A stretch of 64,000 nucleotides of DNA from Onchidella celtica. Lineage: Eukaryota; Mollusca; Gastropoda; Systellommatophora; Onchidiidae. The notes under the pieces were generated by a model. It searched no databases and was not told where the DNA came from. It saw nothing but the letters and a program-made list of their open reading frames with translations. The translations under genes were made by a program, and so were the position numbers. Shown here one piece after another: positions 33,410 through 44,149 of this stretch (within the stretch, counting starts at the first letter, position 1; every line of letters starts with the position of its first letter). The stretch spans positions 36,399,350 through 36,463,349 of the forward strand of contig OZ007575.1 in the NCBI GenBank assembly GCA_963931925.1. The letters run 5' to 3'.

Positions 33410-33675
33410 ATTAACTCTACAGCACTGCCTGGCCATCTCTCTCTCTCTGGCTCAAATATACATATGAGGACAAAGCTACATCTTACCTTTTAGATTTAGC
33501 AGGAAAATGCTTGGTCATAGCTTAAAGGACAAATCCTACACACATTAACTCTACAGCATTGCCCAGCCATCTCTCTCTCTCTCTCTGGCTCAAATATACA
33601 TGAGGACAAAACTACATCTTATCTTTCAGTCTTAGCAGGAAACTACTTGGTCCAGCTTAAAGGACAAAGCCTACT
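33410..33675. repeat. 134-bp tandem duplication
   Basis: The unit starting ATTAACTCTACAGCA at 33410 recurs at 33544. Both carry CCATCTCTCTCTCTCTGGCT-like, CAAATATACAT..GAGGACAAA and TAGCAGGAAA..ACTTGGTC or GCTTGGTC blocks. Confidence 0.88.
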
Positions 33676-35278
33676 ACACTCCAAACAATGGTCAGCATGG
33701 CAAAAAAACCATGGGATTTCCCGAATTCACAGAAATCCTAGAGCTCTGTTGAGTTTATGCCTAGGACACTTAGGTGCCACCCAGGAATTATGAAAAAGGA
33801 GGAACTTTTTGTTAACTTGCCGGGAGGAGGGGGGGGGATAAACATTTTTTTAAAAAATCAAGCATAAATAACACAATTTGGCGGTACCTGAAGTGCTATT
33901 TTATTAATTTTCATTGACTCACTGAAATAGACAGTTACATATATAAGATTGATAGTCAATAACACATAAAATATCATTTAATCACAAAAATAAGTTGGCG
34001 AAAGTTGGAAAAAATTCAAATAGCGGAAAACCGCTATATAGCGGAAAAGTGGCACCTATGAGGACAGAATGCTCCAGTCACTGTCTCTTTCTTACAAGAT
34101 CAATATGTTTTGGTTGTGATGTCATCTCACAGTATGGAAGACAAAAACACAAAACCATCTCAGTCCACTTTTTTCTATCTTCTAATTCACTTCTCTACAT
34201 ATTTTTCACAAATTTTGTCCTTCCAAACAGCAGGACTTCAAACTATTTCTGAAAGGTTACTTTGTAATGGGTTAAATTTCTACTTTTTTGCAAAAGTGAC
34301 GTGCACACACTAGGGCAGATGAGTGATTCCAACTAACCTCATAAAACAGATGTGCAAAGTGCATTATTAGACCTGAGTAAGACTTACATCATGAATACCT
34401 GAAATGGTCCCCGACCTTGGGGAAAGGGAAAGGCAGTAAAAGATTTAAGAGCAGATAAACAAATGAGCTGAAGGCAATACATCTATTTGATGATTGGTGC
34501 AAATTAACACACCTGACAACCAAACGTAACTGTACTATGGCTCAATAGGTTTTCATAATTATAAATTATTAATATTTCATCATTAACAGTTGAGAGTTAT
34601 GTTTTTGTCATTATGCTGGGATGTTAGCCATATCTCTATACATTGTGGTCTGGATATTTCAGCATTTGGGGAAACATGTCAGTAACATTTAACAGAATAC
34701 TTCAATGTCAACCAATCCGAAAAGAAAACCAACCTTGTTTCAGATTTGTAACAATGGTTATGTTTAAAACCAAAAAAATGCTTGATCTGAGATTTGCAAT
34801 GATAATTTGATACTCGGCACTGAAACTAGATTTCCATCATTTTCTTCTCATGTAACGTAGATACTGGGGTCCTACATCAAGGTTTAAAGAGTTGTGTGCC
34901 TGCAGTTTTTCAAATGGATACTTTCTAAGTCTACCATGGTCTGTCTTCATGTAGCTTCTGTTTATATTCATTTACTTCTACTGAGCTCTGCAAATATATT
35001 TTTTGTCTCTTTGACACAGGCCTCTATAATCTTGCACCAAGCCTTTCTGCCACCCACAACCTGTCTGTGTCATTCATATTCAAAATAATTCTTTTAGCTC
35101 CAAAGTTCTCACTGTCTGTAGAACTGATCCATTTTGCATAAGATGATCCAGCACATGCAAAATCTGTCATTACCATTACTTCACAGAAGGAAAACTTTTC
35201 AATATTTTGGTACTGTGAACAGACGCTAATAACTGATACAACATAAATCTCAGGAAATGTTCAATGACTGTTCTAAAT

Positions 35279-35607
35279 CAGGGTTGTCCAAGCTTTCATG
35301 TTCAAGGGCCATTTGTGTAAATTTTAGTCTCATCCGGGGATTCTCAATTTTGATTGTTTAAATGTTATAGTAGGGTAGGATAGAAAAGAAAGTGTCTCTA
35401 GGCTTTTAAAAGTAAATACAGAAAGTGTACGACTATTTCTTGTATGAATTTAGTGGGACTTACAAAAGTTCTTTTAAAAATTTACACACACCAAAAAAAA
35501 ACCCAGATTTGTTCAGAAAAGCAAAGGAGGCTTGCTGAGTTGGCTGGGCTGGATATAAGTTTCAGTGGGCCGATTGTGTCCTGTGTGCCATACTTTGGTC
35601 AAACCAG
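35279..35607. mobile_element. hAT-like MITE (329 bp) in the last recognised PLEKHF intron
   Basis: The left end is CAGGGTTGTCCAAGC; the right end in reverse complement is CTGGTTTGACCAAAG. The flanking 8-mers TTCTAAAT (35271-35278) and TTCTAAAA (35608-35615) match at 7 of 8. The element ends only 83 bases downstream, in transcript terms, of exon 8. Confidence 0.72.
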
Positions 35608-35689
35608 TTCTAAAATCTCTATTCCCAAAGTAAAAGTTGGTGAATGATTGGGGCCGCTGTGTAAAGAAGAGAACTGACTGAACACTTAC

Positions 35690-35811
35690 ATCATGAATAT
35701 CCAACTGCTCTGCCTGTTGAGCCAAGGGCATATCCCTGGCCTGGTCATCATCATCGTCAGATGAGTCCTCACCAGAGGAGTTGCCTCTGTCAGCACTGGC
35801 TATCACAGAGT
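35690..35811 (-). CDS. PLEKHF2-like: PLEKHF-like exon 8 (acidic tail)
   Basis: Acceptor TTTCAACAG at 35812 upward; donor GTAAGTG below 35690. 122 bases: two complete a split Tyr codon, then 40 codons with [14 protein letters not shown], ending EQLDIHD in phase 0. The absence of a stop means at least one more exon. Confidence 0.9.
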
Positions 35812-38800
35812 CTGTTGAAATATACACAGAGAGATTCAAATTTAAATTACAATAAATGTGAGGGGATGGCACAGAATTGGCAATATATTGCTTCCAACCA
35901 TGTTGAGAAAACTGAACAAACTGATGGCTGAGACAAAAACTTACCATTGTGCTAACAGAAAATTACAGCAAATAACAATCTAAATTGTCAAACACCAAAA
36001 ACTTGGCATTTGGAGCCTCCGCCATTATTTCATTGAATTTTCTTACCTCCAGTGGCTGCAATATATTACCAATTCTGTGCCCTCACTTCACAAAAGTCTT
36101 GTTCACAACTCTAATCAATATATTTCAACAAAGAGTAGCTATTCTTGATCACTTTCTAGTGCTCAAAATTTCAACAAGGAGTAGCTATTCTTGATCACCT
36201 TCTGGTGTTGAGGCATAGATTGCCCAGTCCAAAAATTATAACATTTTTTAGACTGATTCAAAGTGGCTGAAAAAATGCAAAAATCTAAATATTTATGGAT
36301 ATTTATTGAAAATTAGTAAGTGTTTCAATTATAGTACACTGGGCACCCATCAAAGTCTTCCAAACATGGACTGTTACTGGTAGGTGCTATATGGTTGAAA
36401 TATTTCCTCACTTTGGTATGGACATTTTCCTTAGAAAATATCACCAGGTTATCTTCCCTTCACAATTTCTAAACAAAATTTGAATCACTTATTTCCTGCG
36501 CTGTTACACTTTTTCAATATGGGACATCTTAAAACATGCATTTTGTGCATGTCAAGCGGAGGAGATCAGTGAAATTAAAAAAAAAAGGCAATACATTATT
36601 GCTCCATGGAAAAAAGGTACATCAGAATTCCAATATGTGACACAGTCAGAATTTTCCACTGGGGATCAGTCCAGGATACTTACATTTTCTTGTGACATTG
36701 TTGTCCGAGGCTTCCCTGGACAATTTCTGATAGCATGTCAGGCACACTCGGATAGGCTTGGAGCTCTGCTGCGGGAGAAGCCACCTTTTGCTGGTGCAAG
36801 GGTTGCATGCAACGATACCACAGTGCCGACAATGGTGCTGTTGGTAACAAAAACAGAGCAGCATAAATTCACCAGTTTTCAGTTCGTCAGCCATATAGAA
36901 CTGAGACTGAGATGGATAGTCATTGCAACAAAAAATTTGTCCAGCATGATATTCACTACATTTAACCCCTTCCCTGCTTTGCCCAGAACTGTTCTGGGCT
37001 GTCTAATTTCAGTATACTGCCATGTGCCAGGAACTGTTGTGGGCCTAGTTTGTATGCATTTCTTGAGTAATAATATGGAGACAATTTCTAAATTATGATT
37101 GTTTTATATGTCCTACTTAGTTCCCCTGTTTACTTGTGTCATTTGCATGTATTTTGGAAGCGTGGATTTTGTTGTATGTAATTTTTGTGATTTGTTGTTC
37201 TTTCCCCATTTGCACCCGGAATATGAGTGGAAATCTGTGCGACAGACAAGGGGCTAAAGGGGGAGGTTCAAAATGGGCATTTGCCTAATTATCTTCCCAT
37301 CACAATTTCTAAACAGAATTTGAATCACTGATTTCCTGCGTTATTTCACAAGAAAGAGTGGGAAACACACTGTATAAAATCATAGTTTCCACCACCACAA
37401 ACTTCTGTCACAATCTCAACTAAGCCTAATAGAAGCACAAACACAATGGTGACCCTGAAAGAAGCACAAACAAAATGGTGACCCTGAAAAATACTAAATA
37501 CATGTATATGAACCCTCCTGGAAATCTGCAAATTGCACATGTATAAATACAGTGAGCACTATTCTTTTATGTTCAATTATGAAAGGATGTGGTGTGAACT
37601 GTTGCATTGTTGACAGAAATGATACACACGCAAGTCGTCGGACAGAATATGACGAACTGACTCCTCTCGATATCCCGTGTCTTGGATCAGCCCAAACAAC
37701 AGCCCCTGAATTAAGTTTAAATGAAGTTCTAACAACTGACCAACGATATACATTTGTATTTGTATACTTCTTTAATCCCATTTTGGTAAATTTGCCTTCA
37801 TGTCATTCCAGCCCAGTTACAACTGGAGCAGGCACGTTGTTGCCACAGTGCAGCACCGGTCGTTTTTTTGGGGGGGCGGGGGACTGCTGGGGGGGAATTT
37901 TATTTGATTTTTGTCCGGGCAGCGGCCTGTTAGGCCTGCTCTTTTTGATTTCCAACTGCCAAGGTATCTTTAACATGCGCAACGTGCACACGGGCCCTCC
38001 GAATCTTTTCATCCTTATCCGAGAAGACTAGGTACTCCATCCTACCTGCCAATAGGATCAGGGACATGAAAATATGAGAAAAATCCCAAACTTCCAACAT
38101 GCCTGCACCGGCCGTGTTTTGAACCCGGGACCCCTGCCTCTAGAGCACCTTGTCCCCATATTTATAAGGGCGACAGTTGCATGATTTCTGGACAAGAAAA
38201 ACTCGATAAGAGCTGAGACTGATCTAACAGTGGCAGTTAAGGACTGGATGGGCTGTAGTTAGGGATGCTAACACTATCTTTATCCTATAAATTAAATGTA
38301 TTCATTTATACTGATAAATTTCATTTATGACAAAATTATATCTTGAAAATTGGACCCTCTGTTGAGATCTAAACTGCCAACATTGACTAACAAATAATGC
38401 AAGATGGCAGATTCAACAGATTTATTGCAACCTTAGTGTTTGTTTGCGCCAACTTTTTGTTTTGCACAACTGAAAAATTCAACGTTAAAGGTCTGCAGCA
38501 TTAGTATATGACAACGATTTAGAATAAATCAGAACTGTGAAACAGCCTGACAAGCGCCGCACCACATTTTAAACAAGCAACAAAAGATCTCCAGTTTTTC
38601 AGAAAATGGAGGTAGAACAAACAAGAACTGAGGTTGCCATATGGTGAAAGATGGACGCAGGCAATTCTCTCTGACTAACAAACAAGCATTTCTGACTCAG
38701 TCTATCACCCATATTAAGCGTTTTCAATAGCAGTCGCAACTCACCCTTCTGTTGACCACACCGAACTCTGATTTCCTGCAGTGCATGCAAGTTTTGGCTT

Positions 38801-41800
38801 CAGAGTCAGGCACCCACACTGGGGAATCTGTAGTCGTACTCTGTCTGATGCCACCTGCACAATGGACATAGGAATTCATTAACAAGTTTTGGACAAGTAC
38901 AAAATAGCACAGTATCAACTTAAGCTCAAGCAATTATTAGGTTTATTGCTATGTCATGAACTTTACAGGAACTGTCATTTCTAATCATTTTGTGACTCAC
39001 AGAGCTGTTTTTTTTATATTGTTTGTTTCTAACAAATTTTAATCTCTCTCTGTTTTTTTTGGGGGGGGGCACATTTAACAATGGCCGAGAGTCAAAAATC
39101 TTGTATAATAAAAAAATTCAGTCGGATTTTTAACAGAGATCTGCCGCCACTTCCGCAGCTCAGATTTGCTTCCTGAAATTTTACAGGTGCCTCCCTTTTG
39201 AACTGCAGGAAGTTCTTGTTTAGACTTGGAGACTTGAAATAGTGAGGAATTAATTTTTTTGAGTTTGCTTTGTGTCGATAATTTCCCCCTGAAATCCATT
39301 CTTTTCCATGACCACATGACTTTATCACTTCTTGTGATGTGTTCATTATCAAACACACTGGCCCGTGCGTAAAGTAATGCCGTTTCATGAGAATCTGAAA
39401 TGGTGGCTCTGGCATAAATGTGCAAAAGGAAATCAGATTGACGTTTCTAAAAATAAACAAACAAACAAACAACAAAACAACTCCGCCCACCAGATGCCTC
39501 AGCTTTTTCATAAGAAATCAGGCTGCCGGAAAGAAAAAAAATTAACAAAAAGAAATACTCACGTTGCGTCAAAAGGTCATTGACACACTTTCGTATATGG
39601 GCCATCCATTCTTTCTTTTCAGTGGCTGTTGCAGCATAGACAACAAATGATTTGCTTGGGCTCATTATCTTCCATCCGTTCCGTAAGTCTGGTGACAGTC
39701 ATAGACAGAAAGAGAACTGATGATGAAAAATCTAATAATAATAACAATACATAGCATTTATATCGCACTCTATCCCATTAACAACCAGGCTTTAAGCGCT
39801 TTACAACATTTACATCATATAATTCACAAATTCAAAAATGCTGTTTTATTAGGCCACCTTCAGCAACCAAATTTTGCATACAAGTTTCCAATACCTTGGA
39901 GGATGTACCAAAGTTTGGATTTTTTTTATAGGTTGTTTTTCAATTTAAATTTAAAAAAAGAAAGAAACAAACAAAATTTGCCAAACTTGCTGTACAACAA
40001 CAAGAAAGTTATGACAATCTGATATTTTAAGGATTTTTCCGACGAAGAAGTTTTTAAGGCCTTAAAATCAATTTCGAGAAAACCAAGAACTTTAACTCTT
40101 TCTGTTCCAGGTCATCTAGATGCCCATGGGACACAACACAGAGCATAACTCTACTAAGGTGTACATTTTCAAATATCAAAAACAAGGGTAAAACATACAC
40201 AAAGTTCATGTTGTTATATACCATACTGATGGGAAAAAGTAGAAGTTTTATGTTACATACAATTCAGTGTGATTTGGTGTGTCTGGTGCTATGTTTTAGC
40301 CTCAGAATAGAGATGATGGGGAAAAAAAAGTGAAACATTCATGACAATCGATGCACGGTGCGTTGGTCGCCCATCTAGGCGGTCGACGAACGCACCATAT
40401 GTCGATCGGAACAGAAAGAGTTTAGGGAACCCTGGTGATATAATGTGACACAAACTCTGATTTGTCACCTTCAGAGTGGCCAGTGTCACTAACAACACAA
40501 TACTTACTTCCATCATCACTGACATTTTCCAGCTTGACATCCTCCAGAGGTAAAATGTGTTGCTTGTTGTACTGGAATAAAAAAACCATAACACAATGTC
40601 ACCATTCCCTAAAACTATCAGTAATCAGTCTTGGCTACTGCTTCATTTTAGCACAACTGGTCTTGTTGCAATGAATTTGTGAAAGTTTGCTTTTCCATTA
40701 TATTTCGGCTTAGGCGTCTATAACCAAGACCATCCAATGTGGCTCTGAATATAGTTGAATACACATGAAAATCGACATGAAAATCGATTTTCTCAATTTC
40801 TGAGATGCTACAATAGTCTTGGGGAAAAGTGACAAAAAAAACAAAAAACAAGACAGATTACAGAAGTAGTGGCCAAATGTGATATAACCACATCATGGAT
40901 AGACAGGCAAATTTTATCTTGTTCACAGCACCGGAAAAGCTGTAAAGAAATGCTCAAAATGAATTTATGATTTTCAAAGACTAAGCTTCAACTATTGCAA
41001 TCTCTTTGCCTGTGTTAGTCTACAGTGCATGAGAAATCAGCTCTCTGGTATGTCTACCACAGTATCCATATAAAGTCAATAAATTTTCATTAGAACAAAG
41101 CCAAAAGCTTTATCACGTGTTCAGTGTCTAAAATTTCACAACTCTCAGTCATTAAAACATAAGTTACTCTGTTAAAAAAAGGAAAATAATACGATGTACT
41201 ATTTTTGAGGAAACACATATTTTTGTCTTGTGTGTCATGTCGTCACTATTTATCCCTGTTTAAGTACGGCATTCCTAATTTTAAAAATGAGACCCAGGGA
41301 TATCGAGTGGCTAAGATTGTCGCCTGTTTGAGTTAAGAGTTCGAGTTCTATGGCGCGACAGCACAATAATGGCCACTTTGTGCCCTTCAAGATGAGTTTT
41401 AACTGGCATGTGTCAAGATCGAATGGGCCTATCCTGTCAGATCTACAACATAAATGTGCTTACCTTTTTCTTGTGGATGATGATGTTCCCATACACCAGC
41501 GCATCATTGAATAAGAAGAACTGCCGAGGTTTGGGTTTTTTGCGACATATTTTGGTCAAGACACCTTCACCAACGAGAACTCGGCCAGGGATGATGAGAG
41601 GCTGAGGAATAAATGGAAGTTTGGAAGTTAATGTTAGGAATCTTAGAGTTAAAGTTCACACAAGCTGATGATGATGTATAAAGAGTTCCAACTGTAAGTT
41701 ACAGTGAACACAAGATGAACTATCGAGTTCAATCTTAAGCATAAAGTTAACACAGTCAGATCAATAGAGTGGAGAGTTTCAACCTTAAAGCTGAAGTTAA

Positions 41801-44146
41801 CAGAAGAAGAGATATGGATACTTCCAATTTTAAATTTAAAGTTAACATAACAAAACCCATAGAGAGTTTCAACCTTAAAGTTAAAGTTAACACAAACTAA
41901 TTAATAGAGTTGTGAGTTTGAGAATGGGTTGGAGAAAGCACATCCACATGATAATAGCCATGTTGTGATAGGAAATAGCAAGAGGACAAACGGAATATAA
42001 AAGAATGACAGGACAGAAGGAGGCGTGCCTTACCGTACCCAAGTTGTAACCTTAAAGTTAAAGTTAACATAGTTTTAACACAAACATGAAAATTAACACA
42101 ATCAGATCTACAAAGAGTAATAACTTTGCATGAAGTTAACTGACAAAAGGAAACCAATGAAGGATACCAACCTGTCCAGAGGTGCCAAAACATTGCTCAA
42201 CGCTGTTGATCCTCCTGGCGTTTGCCTCCGAATTCACTGGGGAAGACAGAATAGAGCTTACTAATATCGTACTGACCAACGCTGCCATGCAAAGGCAGAG
42301 CGACGCAGCTGATAACGTATAAAGTGAGCACATACGTCGCTCTGCCTTTACACAGCAGAATGTATAAAGCATGACAAATGTATACCCCCATCAAAACAAA
42401 CAGCAAGGGAGAGAGATAGCAAAAGAAGGAGAGAGAGGAGAGAAACATACTGGCTGCTCTGTAGCTGAGCTTACTAGAGTAAGGTCAGCTGGCTCAATGT
42501 TGGGTAATTTCCTTTCCGACAAACAACAGCTTGTATTACACAGTATGTCACAGGGTAAGGATGCATGTTAGGTTAAGTGCAGCTGGAATGCATGGCAATA
42601 GTATAATGACAACGAATGACAGAACTGCGCATCAAACTGTTACCACCCCCACCTCCACCAACCTTCTCCTCTCTGCATACATATTATAGAGACGTGCTCA
42701 AAGTTTGAGTGTTGGCCAAAATTCCTGCTTCTACCACCCCCCCCCCCCCCCCCAAGATCTATCTACCACAATCATGTTTATTTGTTTGTTTGTTTGTTTT
42801 GTTTGGGGGGGGGGGGGGGTGCACACAAAGAAAAGAGTGTTTTCATTCGGAGGTTTCTCACAAGATGGGAAAGTAGAGATAAAGTAGAAGATAATATGTC
42901 TATCCTTCAGTTCAAAGATTCCTTTCATATTTCTCAACATCCGCCTTCCCTCCCCCTCCGATATCTCACTCTTTGTATAAATATCATAAAATACACAAAG
43001 AATAGAGGAAGGGGAGAAATTCATACGAGGCCACTTGGCCAAATTTCAGCATAAAATTTTCCTTCAGTTGAAAACAAGGACAACAACAATAGCAGAAAAA
43101 ACAAAACTTGAGAACAGTACAGAAGGTAAACTAGGTTGGGAAAACATTATATAATATCCAAGAAGATGAAGTGGCATGTGTGGAAGGAGCATGCAAGCTT
43201 CTATTTCTTTGTTCATCTGACCATGTGTCCTTTGTTTTGTCGGAACCCAGCAGTGCATGGCGGTGGGGGATTCACCAAACCACCCAATCAAATCACACAA
43301 ACAGCTGAAACCATCTTGACTACAACATGAACCAGGTATTATAACCTGCTCCATCAGGCTATCCTTTAAAAAAATATGCCCATAATTAAAAGGGTGGCCT
43401 AACTCCACCTTACTTGCTTTTGAGAAAATCCAGTTCAAGTTTTCTTTTCCTTTGATTTCAATATATAGCCAGCTGAGACAAAAGACACAAAATAATTAGT
43501 CTATTTTCGTCAAAAGAATTTAGATTTTGTTTCATAGAAAATATTGTTAGGGGACCGCAGTCCAATTGTACAGCCGAATAGACAATACTGAGTCGTGTTC
43601 ACCGTTCAACTACAGCTTACTGTGTAAAATACTACCCTCCCATCCATAGCAGCCTTCCTGGAATGACTGGAAGGTCCTGTGGGTGCTCAATGTATTATCT
43701 CAGTTGTCAACAATTGTGGAGTTAAGACCATTTTTTTTACTTCATGGGCACAATTTATATCTAAAACCAGGTCAAGATTGTCCAGAACAGCAAATTGCAA
43801 GGAAAATACACGGGTTCAGCTAGTGGCGGATCTACTATGAAACTGATGAAGTTTAAGCTTCTGGGCCTCTAATCCTGGAGGGGCCCTAAAAAACTCTTTT
43901 AATGAGTTACTATTTGCAAGCAAAGGGCATAACAGTCCAAACACCAGGGTCCCAAAAATGTAGGTCTTCCCCGGTCTACCACTGGGTTCCACGTTGATCT
44001 TCGTGATATATGCCGTTCTAAAGCGTAAACACATTAGCTCAACTGTGGATAGACATTAAGGAAGTTTTTTTGTTTTTGTTTTTTGCTTTCATTTTTTTTT
44101 TCTTACCAGAGTCATCGTCGTCTTCAAAGTCATCTTCCCACCACAT
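35690..44146 (-). CDS. PLEKHF2-like: PH-FYVE protein of the Phafin/PLEKHF family (8 spliced coding exons, 3' end not certain)
   Basis: Eight minus-strand exons, each with an AG acceptor and GT donor (the first starts at the ATG), join without phase conflict into 273 codons. Residues 1-14 are a short acidic leader ([14 protein letters not shown]); 15-35 match the Phafin N-terminus ([17 protein letters not shown]). A PH domain spans about 36-140 ([15 protein letters not shown]..., [12 protein letters not shown], and final-helix Trp in EKKEWMAHI). A FYVE zinc finger spans about 156-220 with WVPD (158-161), RRHHCR, RVC (211-213) and four Cys pairs: 167/170, 184/187, 192/195 and 213/216. The tail is acidic (SSDDDDD). 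These motifs bind PI3P (FYVE) and phosphoinositides (PH). Known family members act on endosomes in trafficking and autophagy. Human Phafin2 is 249 residues, so the size fits. PLEKHF1 versus 2 cannot be separated here. Confidence 0.93.
36110..36205. repeat. Short tandem duplication (about 60 bp)
   Basis: CAACAAAGAGTAGCTATTCT and CAACAAGGAGTAGCTATTCT, each followed by TGATCACYTTCTRGTG, lie about 57 bases apart in the PLEKHF intron. Confidence 0.85.
36684..36837 (-). CDS. PLEKHF2-like: PLEKHF-like exon 7 (FYVE core)
   Basis: Acceptor TTGTTACCAACAG, donor GTAAGTA. 154 bases, 51 codons plus one base. It encodes [14 protein letters not shown] and [13 protein letters not shown], carrying three of the four FYVE zinc pairs. 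Confidence 0.95.
36966..37253. mobile_element. TTAA-type (piggyBac-like) MITE in PLEKHF intron 7
   Basis: The left side TTAACCCCTTCCCTG and the reverse complement of the right side, TTAGCCCCTTGTCTG, form the inverted repeat. The flanks are TTAA on the left and CTAA on the right, a possible mutated duplication. A partial relative is at 29952-30095. The small size shows it is non-autonomous; the superfamily is inferred from the TTAA pattern. Confidence 0.55.
37420..37492. repeat. Short duplication of AAGCACAAACAMAATGGTGA
   Basis: AGAAGCACAAACACAATGGT and AGAAGCACAAACAAAATGGT, each followed by GACCCTGAAA, lie 27 bases apart. Confidence 0.85.
37748..38160 (-). repeat. tRNA-derived SINE, copy 3
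   Basis: It runs on minus: head TATGGGGACAAGGTGCTCTA with B box GGGTTCAAAAC near 38120, poly(C) tract (G on plus) near 37868-37903, then GTTGTAACTGGGCTGGAATG and the tail ending GGATTAAAGAAGTATACAAA at 37750. The head has lost part of the tRNA region relative to copy 1. It lies in PLEKHF intron 6. Confidence 0.83.
38745..38854 (-). CDS. PLEKHF2-like: PLEKHF-like exon 6 (FYVE start)
   Basis: Acceptor TCCATTGTGCAG, donor GTGAGT. 110 bases: completes a split Arg codon, then 36 codons including [17 protein letters not shown] and VVNRR. Provides the WxxD motif and the first Cys pair. Confidence 0.94.
39563..39688 (-). CDS. PLEKHF2-like: PLEKHF-like exon 5 (end of PH domain)
   Basis: Acceptor ACTGTCACCAG, donor GTGAGTA. 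126 bases encoding [20 protein letters not shown] and the C-terminal PH helix with the conserved Trp ([11 protein letters not shown]). Confidence 0.95.
39735..39960 (+). repeat. Dispersed repeat with GCATTTATATCGC...AAGCGCTTTAC head
   Basis: The head AATAACAATACATAGCATTTATATCGC and later GCTTTAAGCGCTTTACAAC (split here for length) is a pattern common in scattered repeats of marine invertebrate genomes. It shares its central part with 9675-9840. It starts about 45 bases beyond the exon 5 acceptor, inside intron 4. Confidence 0.65.
40092..40424. mobile_element. TTAA-type MITE with strong internal hairpin
   Basis: The left end TTAACTCTTTCTGTTCC pairs with the reverse complement of the right end, CTAAACTCTTTCTGTTCC, apart from one base. 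Inside, GGTGCGTTGGTCGCC and GGCGGTCGACGAACGCACC (about 40356-40400) fold around CATCTA into a long imperfect hairpin, with ATCGATG and CATATGTCGAT extending it. It lies in PLEKHF intron 4, 84 bases below exon 4. Confidence 0.6.
40508..40571 (-). CDS. PLEKHF2-like: PLEKHF-like exon 4
   Basis: Acceptor TTTTTTATTCCAG, donor GTAAGTA. 64 bases encoding [20 protein letters not shown] plus Gly and one base of a split Asn codon: the middle strands of the PH domain. Confidence 0.94.
41291..41365 (+). repeat. tRNA-like sequence (SINE head or tRNA pseudogene)
   Basis: GGATATCGAGTGGCTAAGAT contains an A-box-like TGGCTAAGATTG; GAGTTCGAGTTCT about 40 bases later is B-box-like. A convincing cloverleaf could not be drawn, so it is not called a functional tRNA. 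It differs from the four-copy SINE head. Confidence 0.4.
41464..41601 (-). CDS. PLEKHF2-like: PLEKHF-like exon 3 (start of PH domain)
   Basis: Acceptor TTTATTCCTCAG, donor GTAAG. 138 bases, 46 codons, phase 0 at both ends. It encodes [17 protein letters not shown] and [20 protein letters not shown], the most conserved part of the Phafin PH domain. Confidence 0.95.
41635..42130. repeat. Diverged ~65-bp tandem repeat (AACCTTAAAGTTAAAGTTAA type)
   Basis: Units of GAGTTTCAACCTTAAAGTTA, AAGTTAACAC and AATAGAGT recur through intron 2, with clearest boundaries near 41780, 41860 and 42040. It starts immediately upstream of the exon 3 acceptor and ends about 40 bases from exon 2. Confidence 0.8.
42172..42236 (-). 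CDS. PLEKHF2-like: PLEKHF-like exon 2
   Basis: Acceptor GTCTTCCCCAG, donor GTTGGT. 65 bases: two complete a split Val codon, then 21 codons [20 protein letters not shown] plus Gln. This block is diagnostic of Phafin proteins. Confidence 0.94.
42736..42820. repeat. Poly(C) and poly(G) runs with GTTT repeats
   Basis: A C run of about 18 at 42737 and a G run of about 15 at 42806 are separated by TTTGTTTGTTTGTTTG. They could fold on each other in single-stranded DNA or RNA. Confidence 0.9.
43545..43640 (+). repeat. Dispersed repeat family B, copy 4
   Basis: TTAGGGGACCGCAGTCCAAT, ACAATACTGAGTCGTGTTCA, CAACTACAGCTTACTGTGTA and AAATACTACCCT match copies at 17211 (minus), 18955 and 28875. It lies in PLEKHF intron 1. 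Confidence 0.65.
43821..43984. mobile_element. hAT-like MITE (164 bp) in PLEKHF intron 1
   Basis: The left end TAGTGGCGGATCTAC and the reverse complement of the right end, CAGTGGTAGACCGGG, pair imperfectly. The flanking 8-mers GGTTCAGC and GGTTCCAC match at 6 of 8. Body with GGGCCTCT..GGAGGGGCCC is typical of small hAT derivatives. Confidence 0.6.
44107..44146 (-). CDS. PLEKHF2-like: PLEKHF-like exon 1 (start codon)
   Basis: The ATG at 44146 gives [13 protein letters not shown] and one base before a strong donor (CTCTG/GTAAGA). The phase fits exon 2 exactly (G|TG, Val). Vertebrate family members instead begin MVDRL before the same NSEAN block, so this is an alternative or lineage-specific leader. 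An upstream in-frame ATG in the other phase (MQLCGGKM...) would not join exon 2 in frame. Confidence 0.75.
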
Positions 44147-44149
44147 AGC

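Noticed and set aside
34380..34405. Alternative last exon for the PLEKHF-like gene (CATTTCAG/GTATTCATGATG/GTAAG-like)
   Set aside because: It would encode only VFMM and a stop, and the sequence mimics the exon 8 donor region; less convincing than the candidate at 29455.
37552..37745. Possible exon [19 protein letters not shown] with zinc-finger-like cysteines
   Set aside because: The frame runs into a minus-strand SINE, has no matching splice sites that I could see, and the Cys spacing is incomplete for THAP.
37552..38031. 159-codon frame on plus
   Set aside because: Most of it is SINE copy 3 read in the antisense direction.
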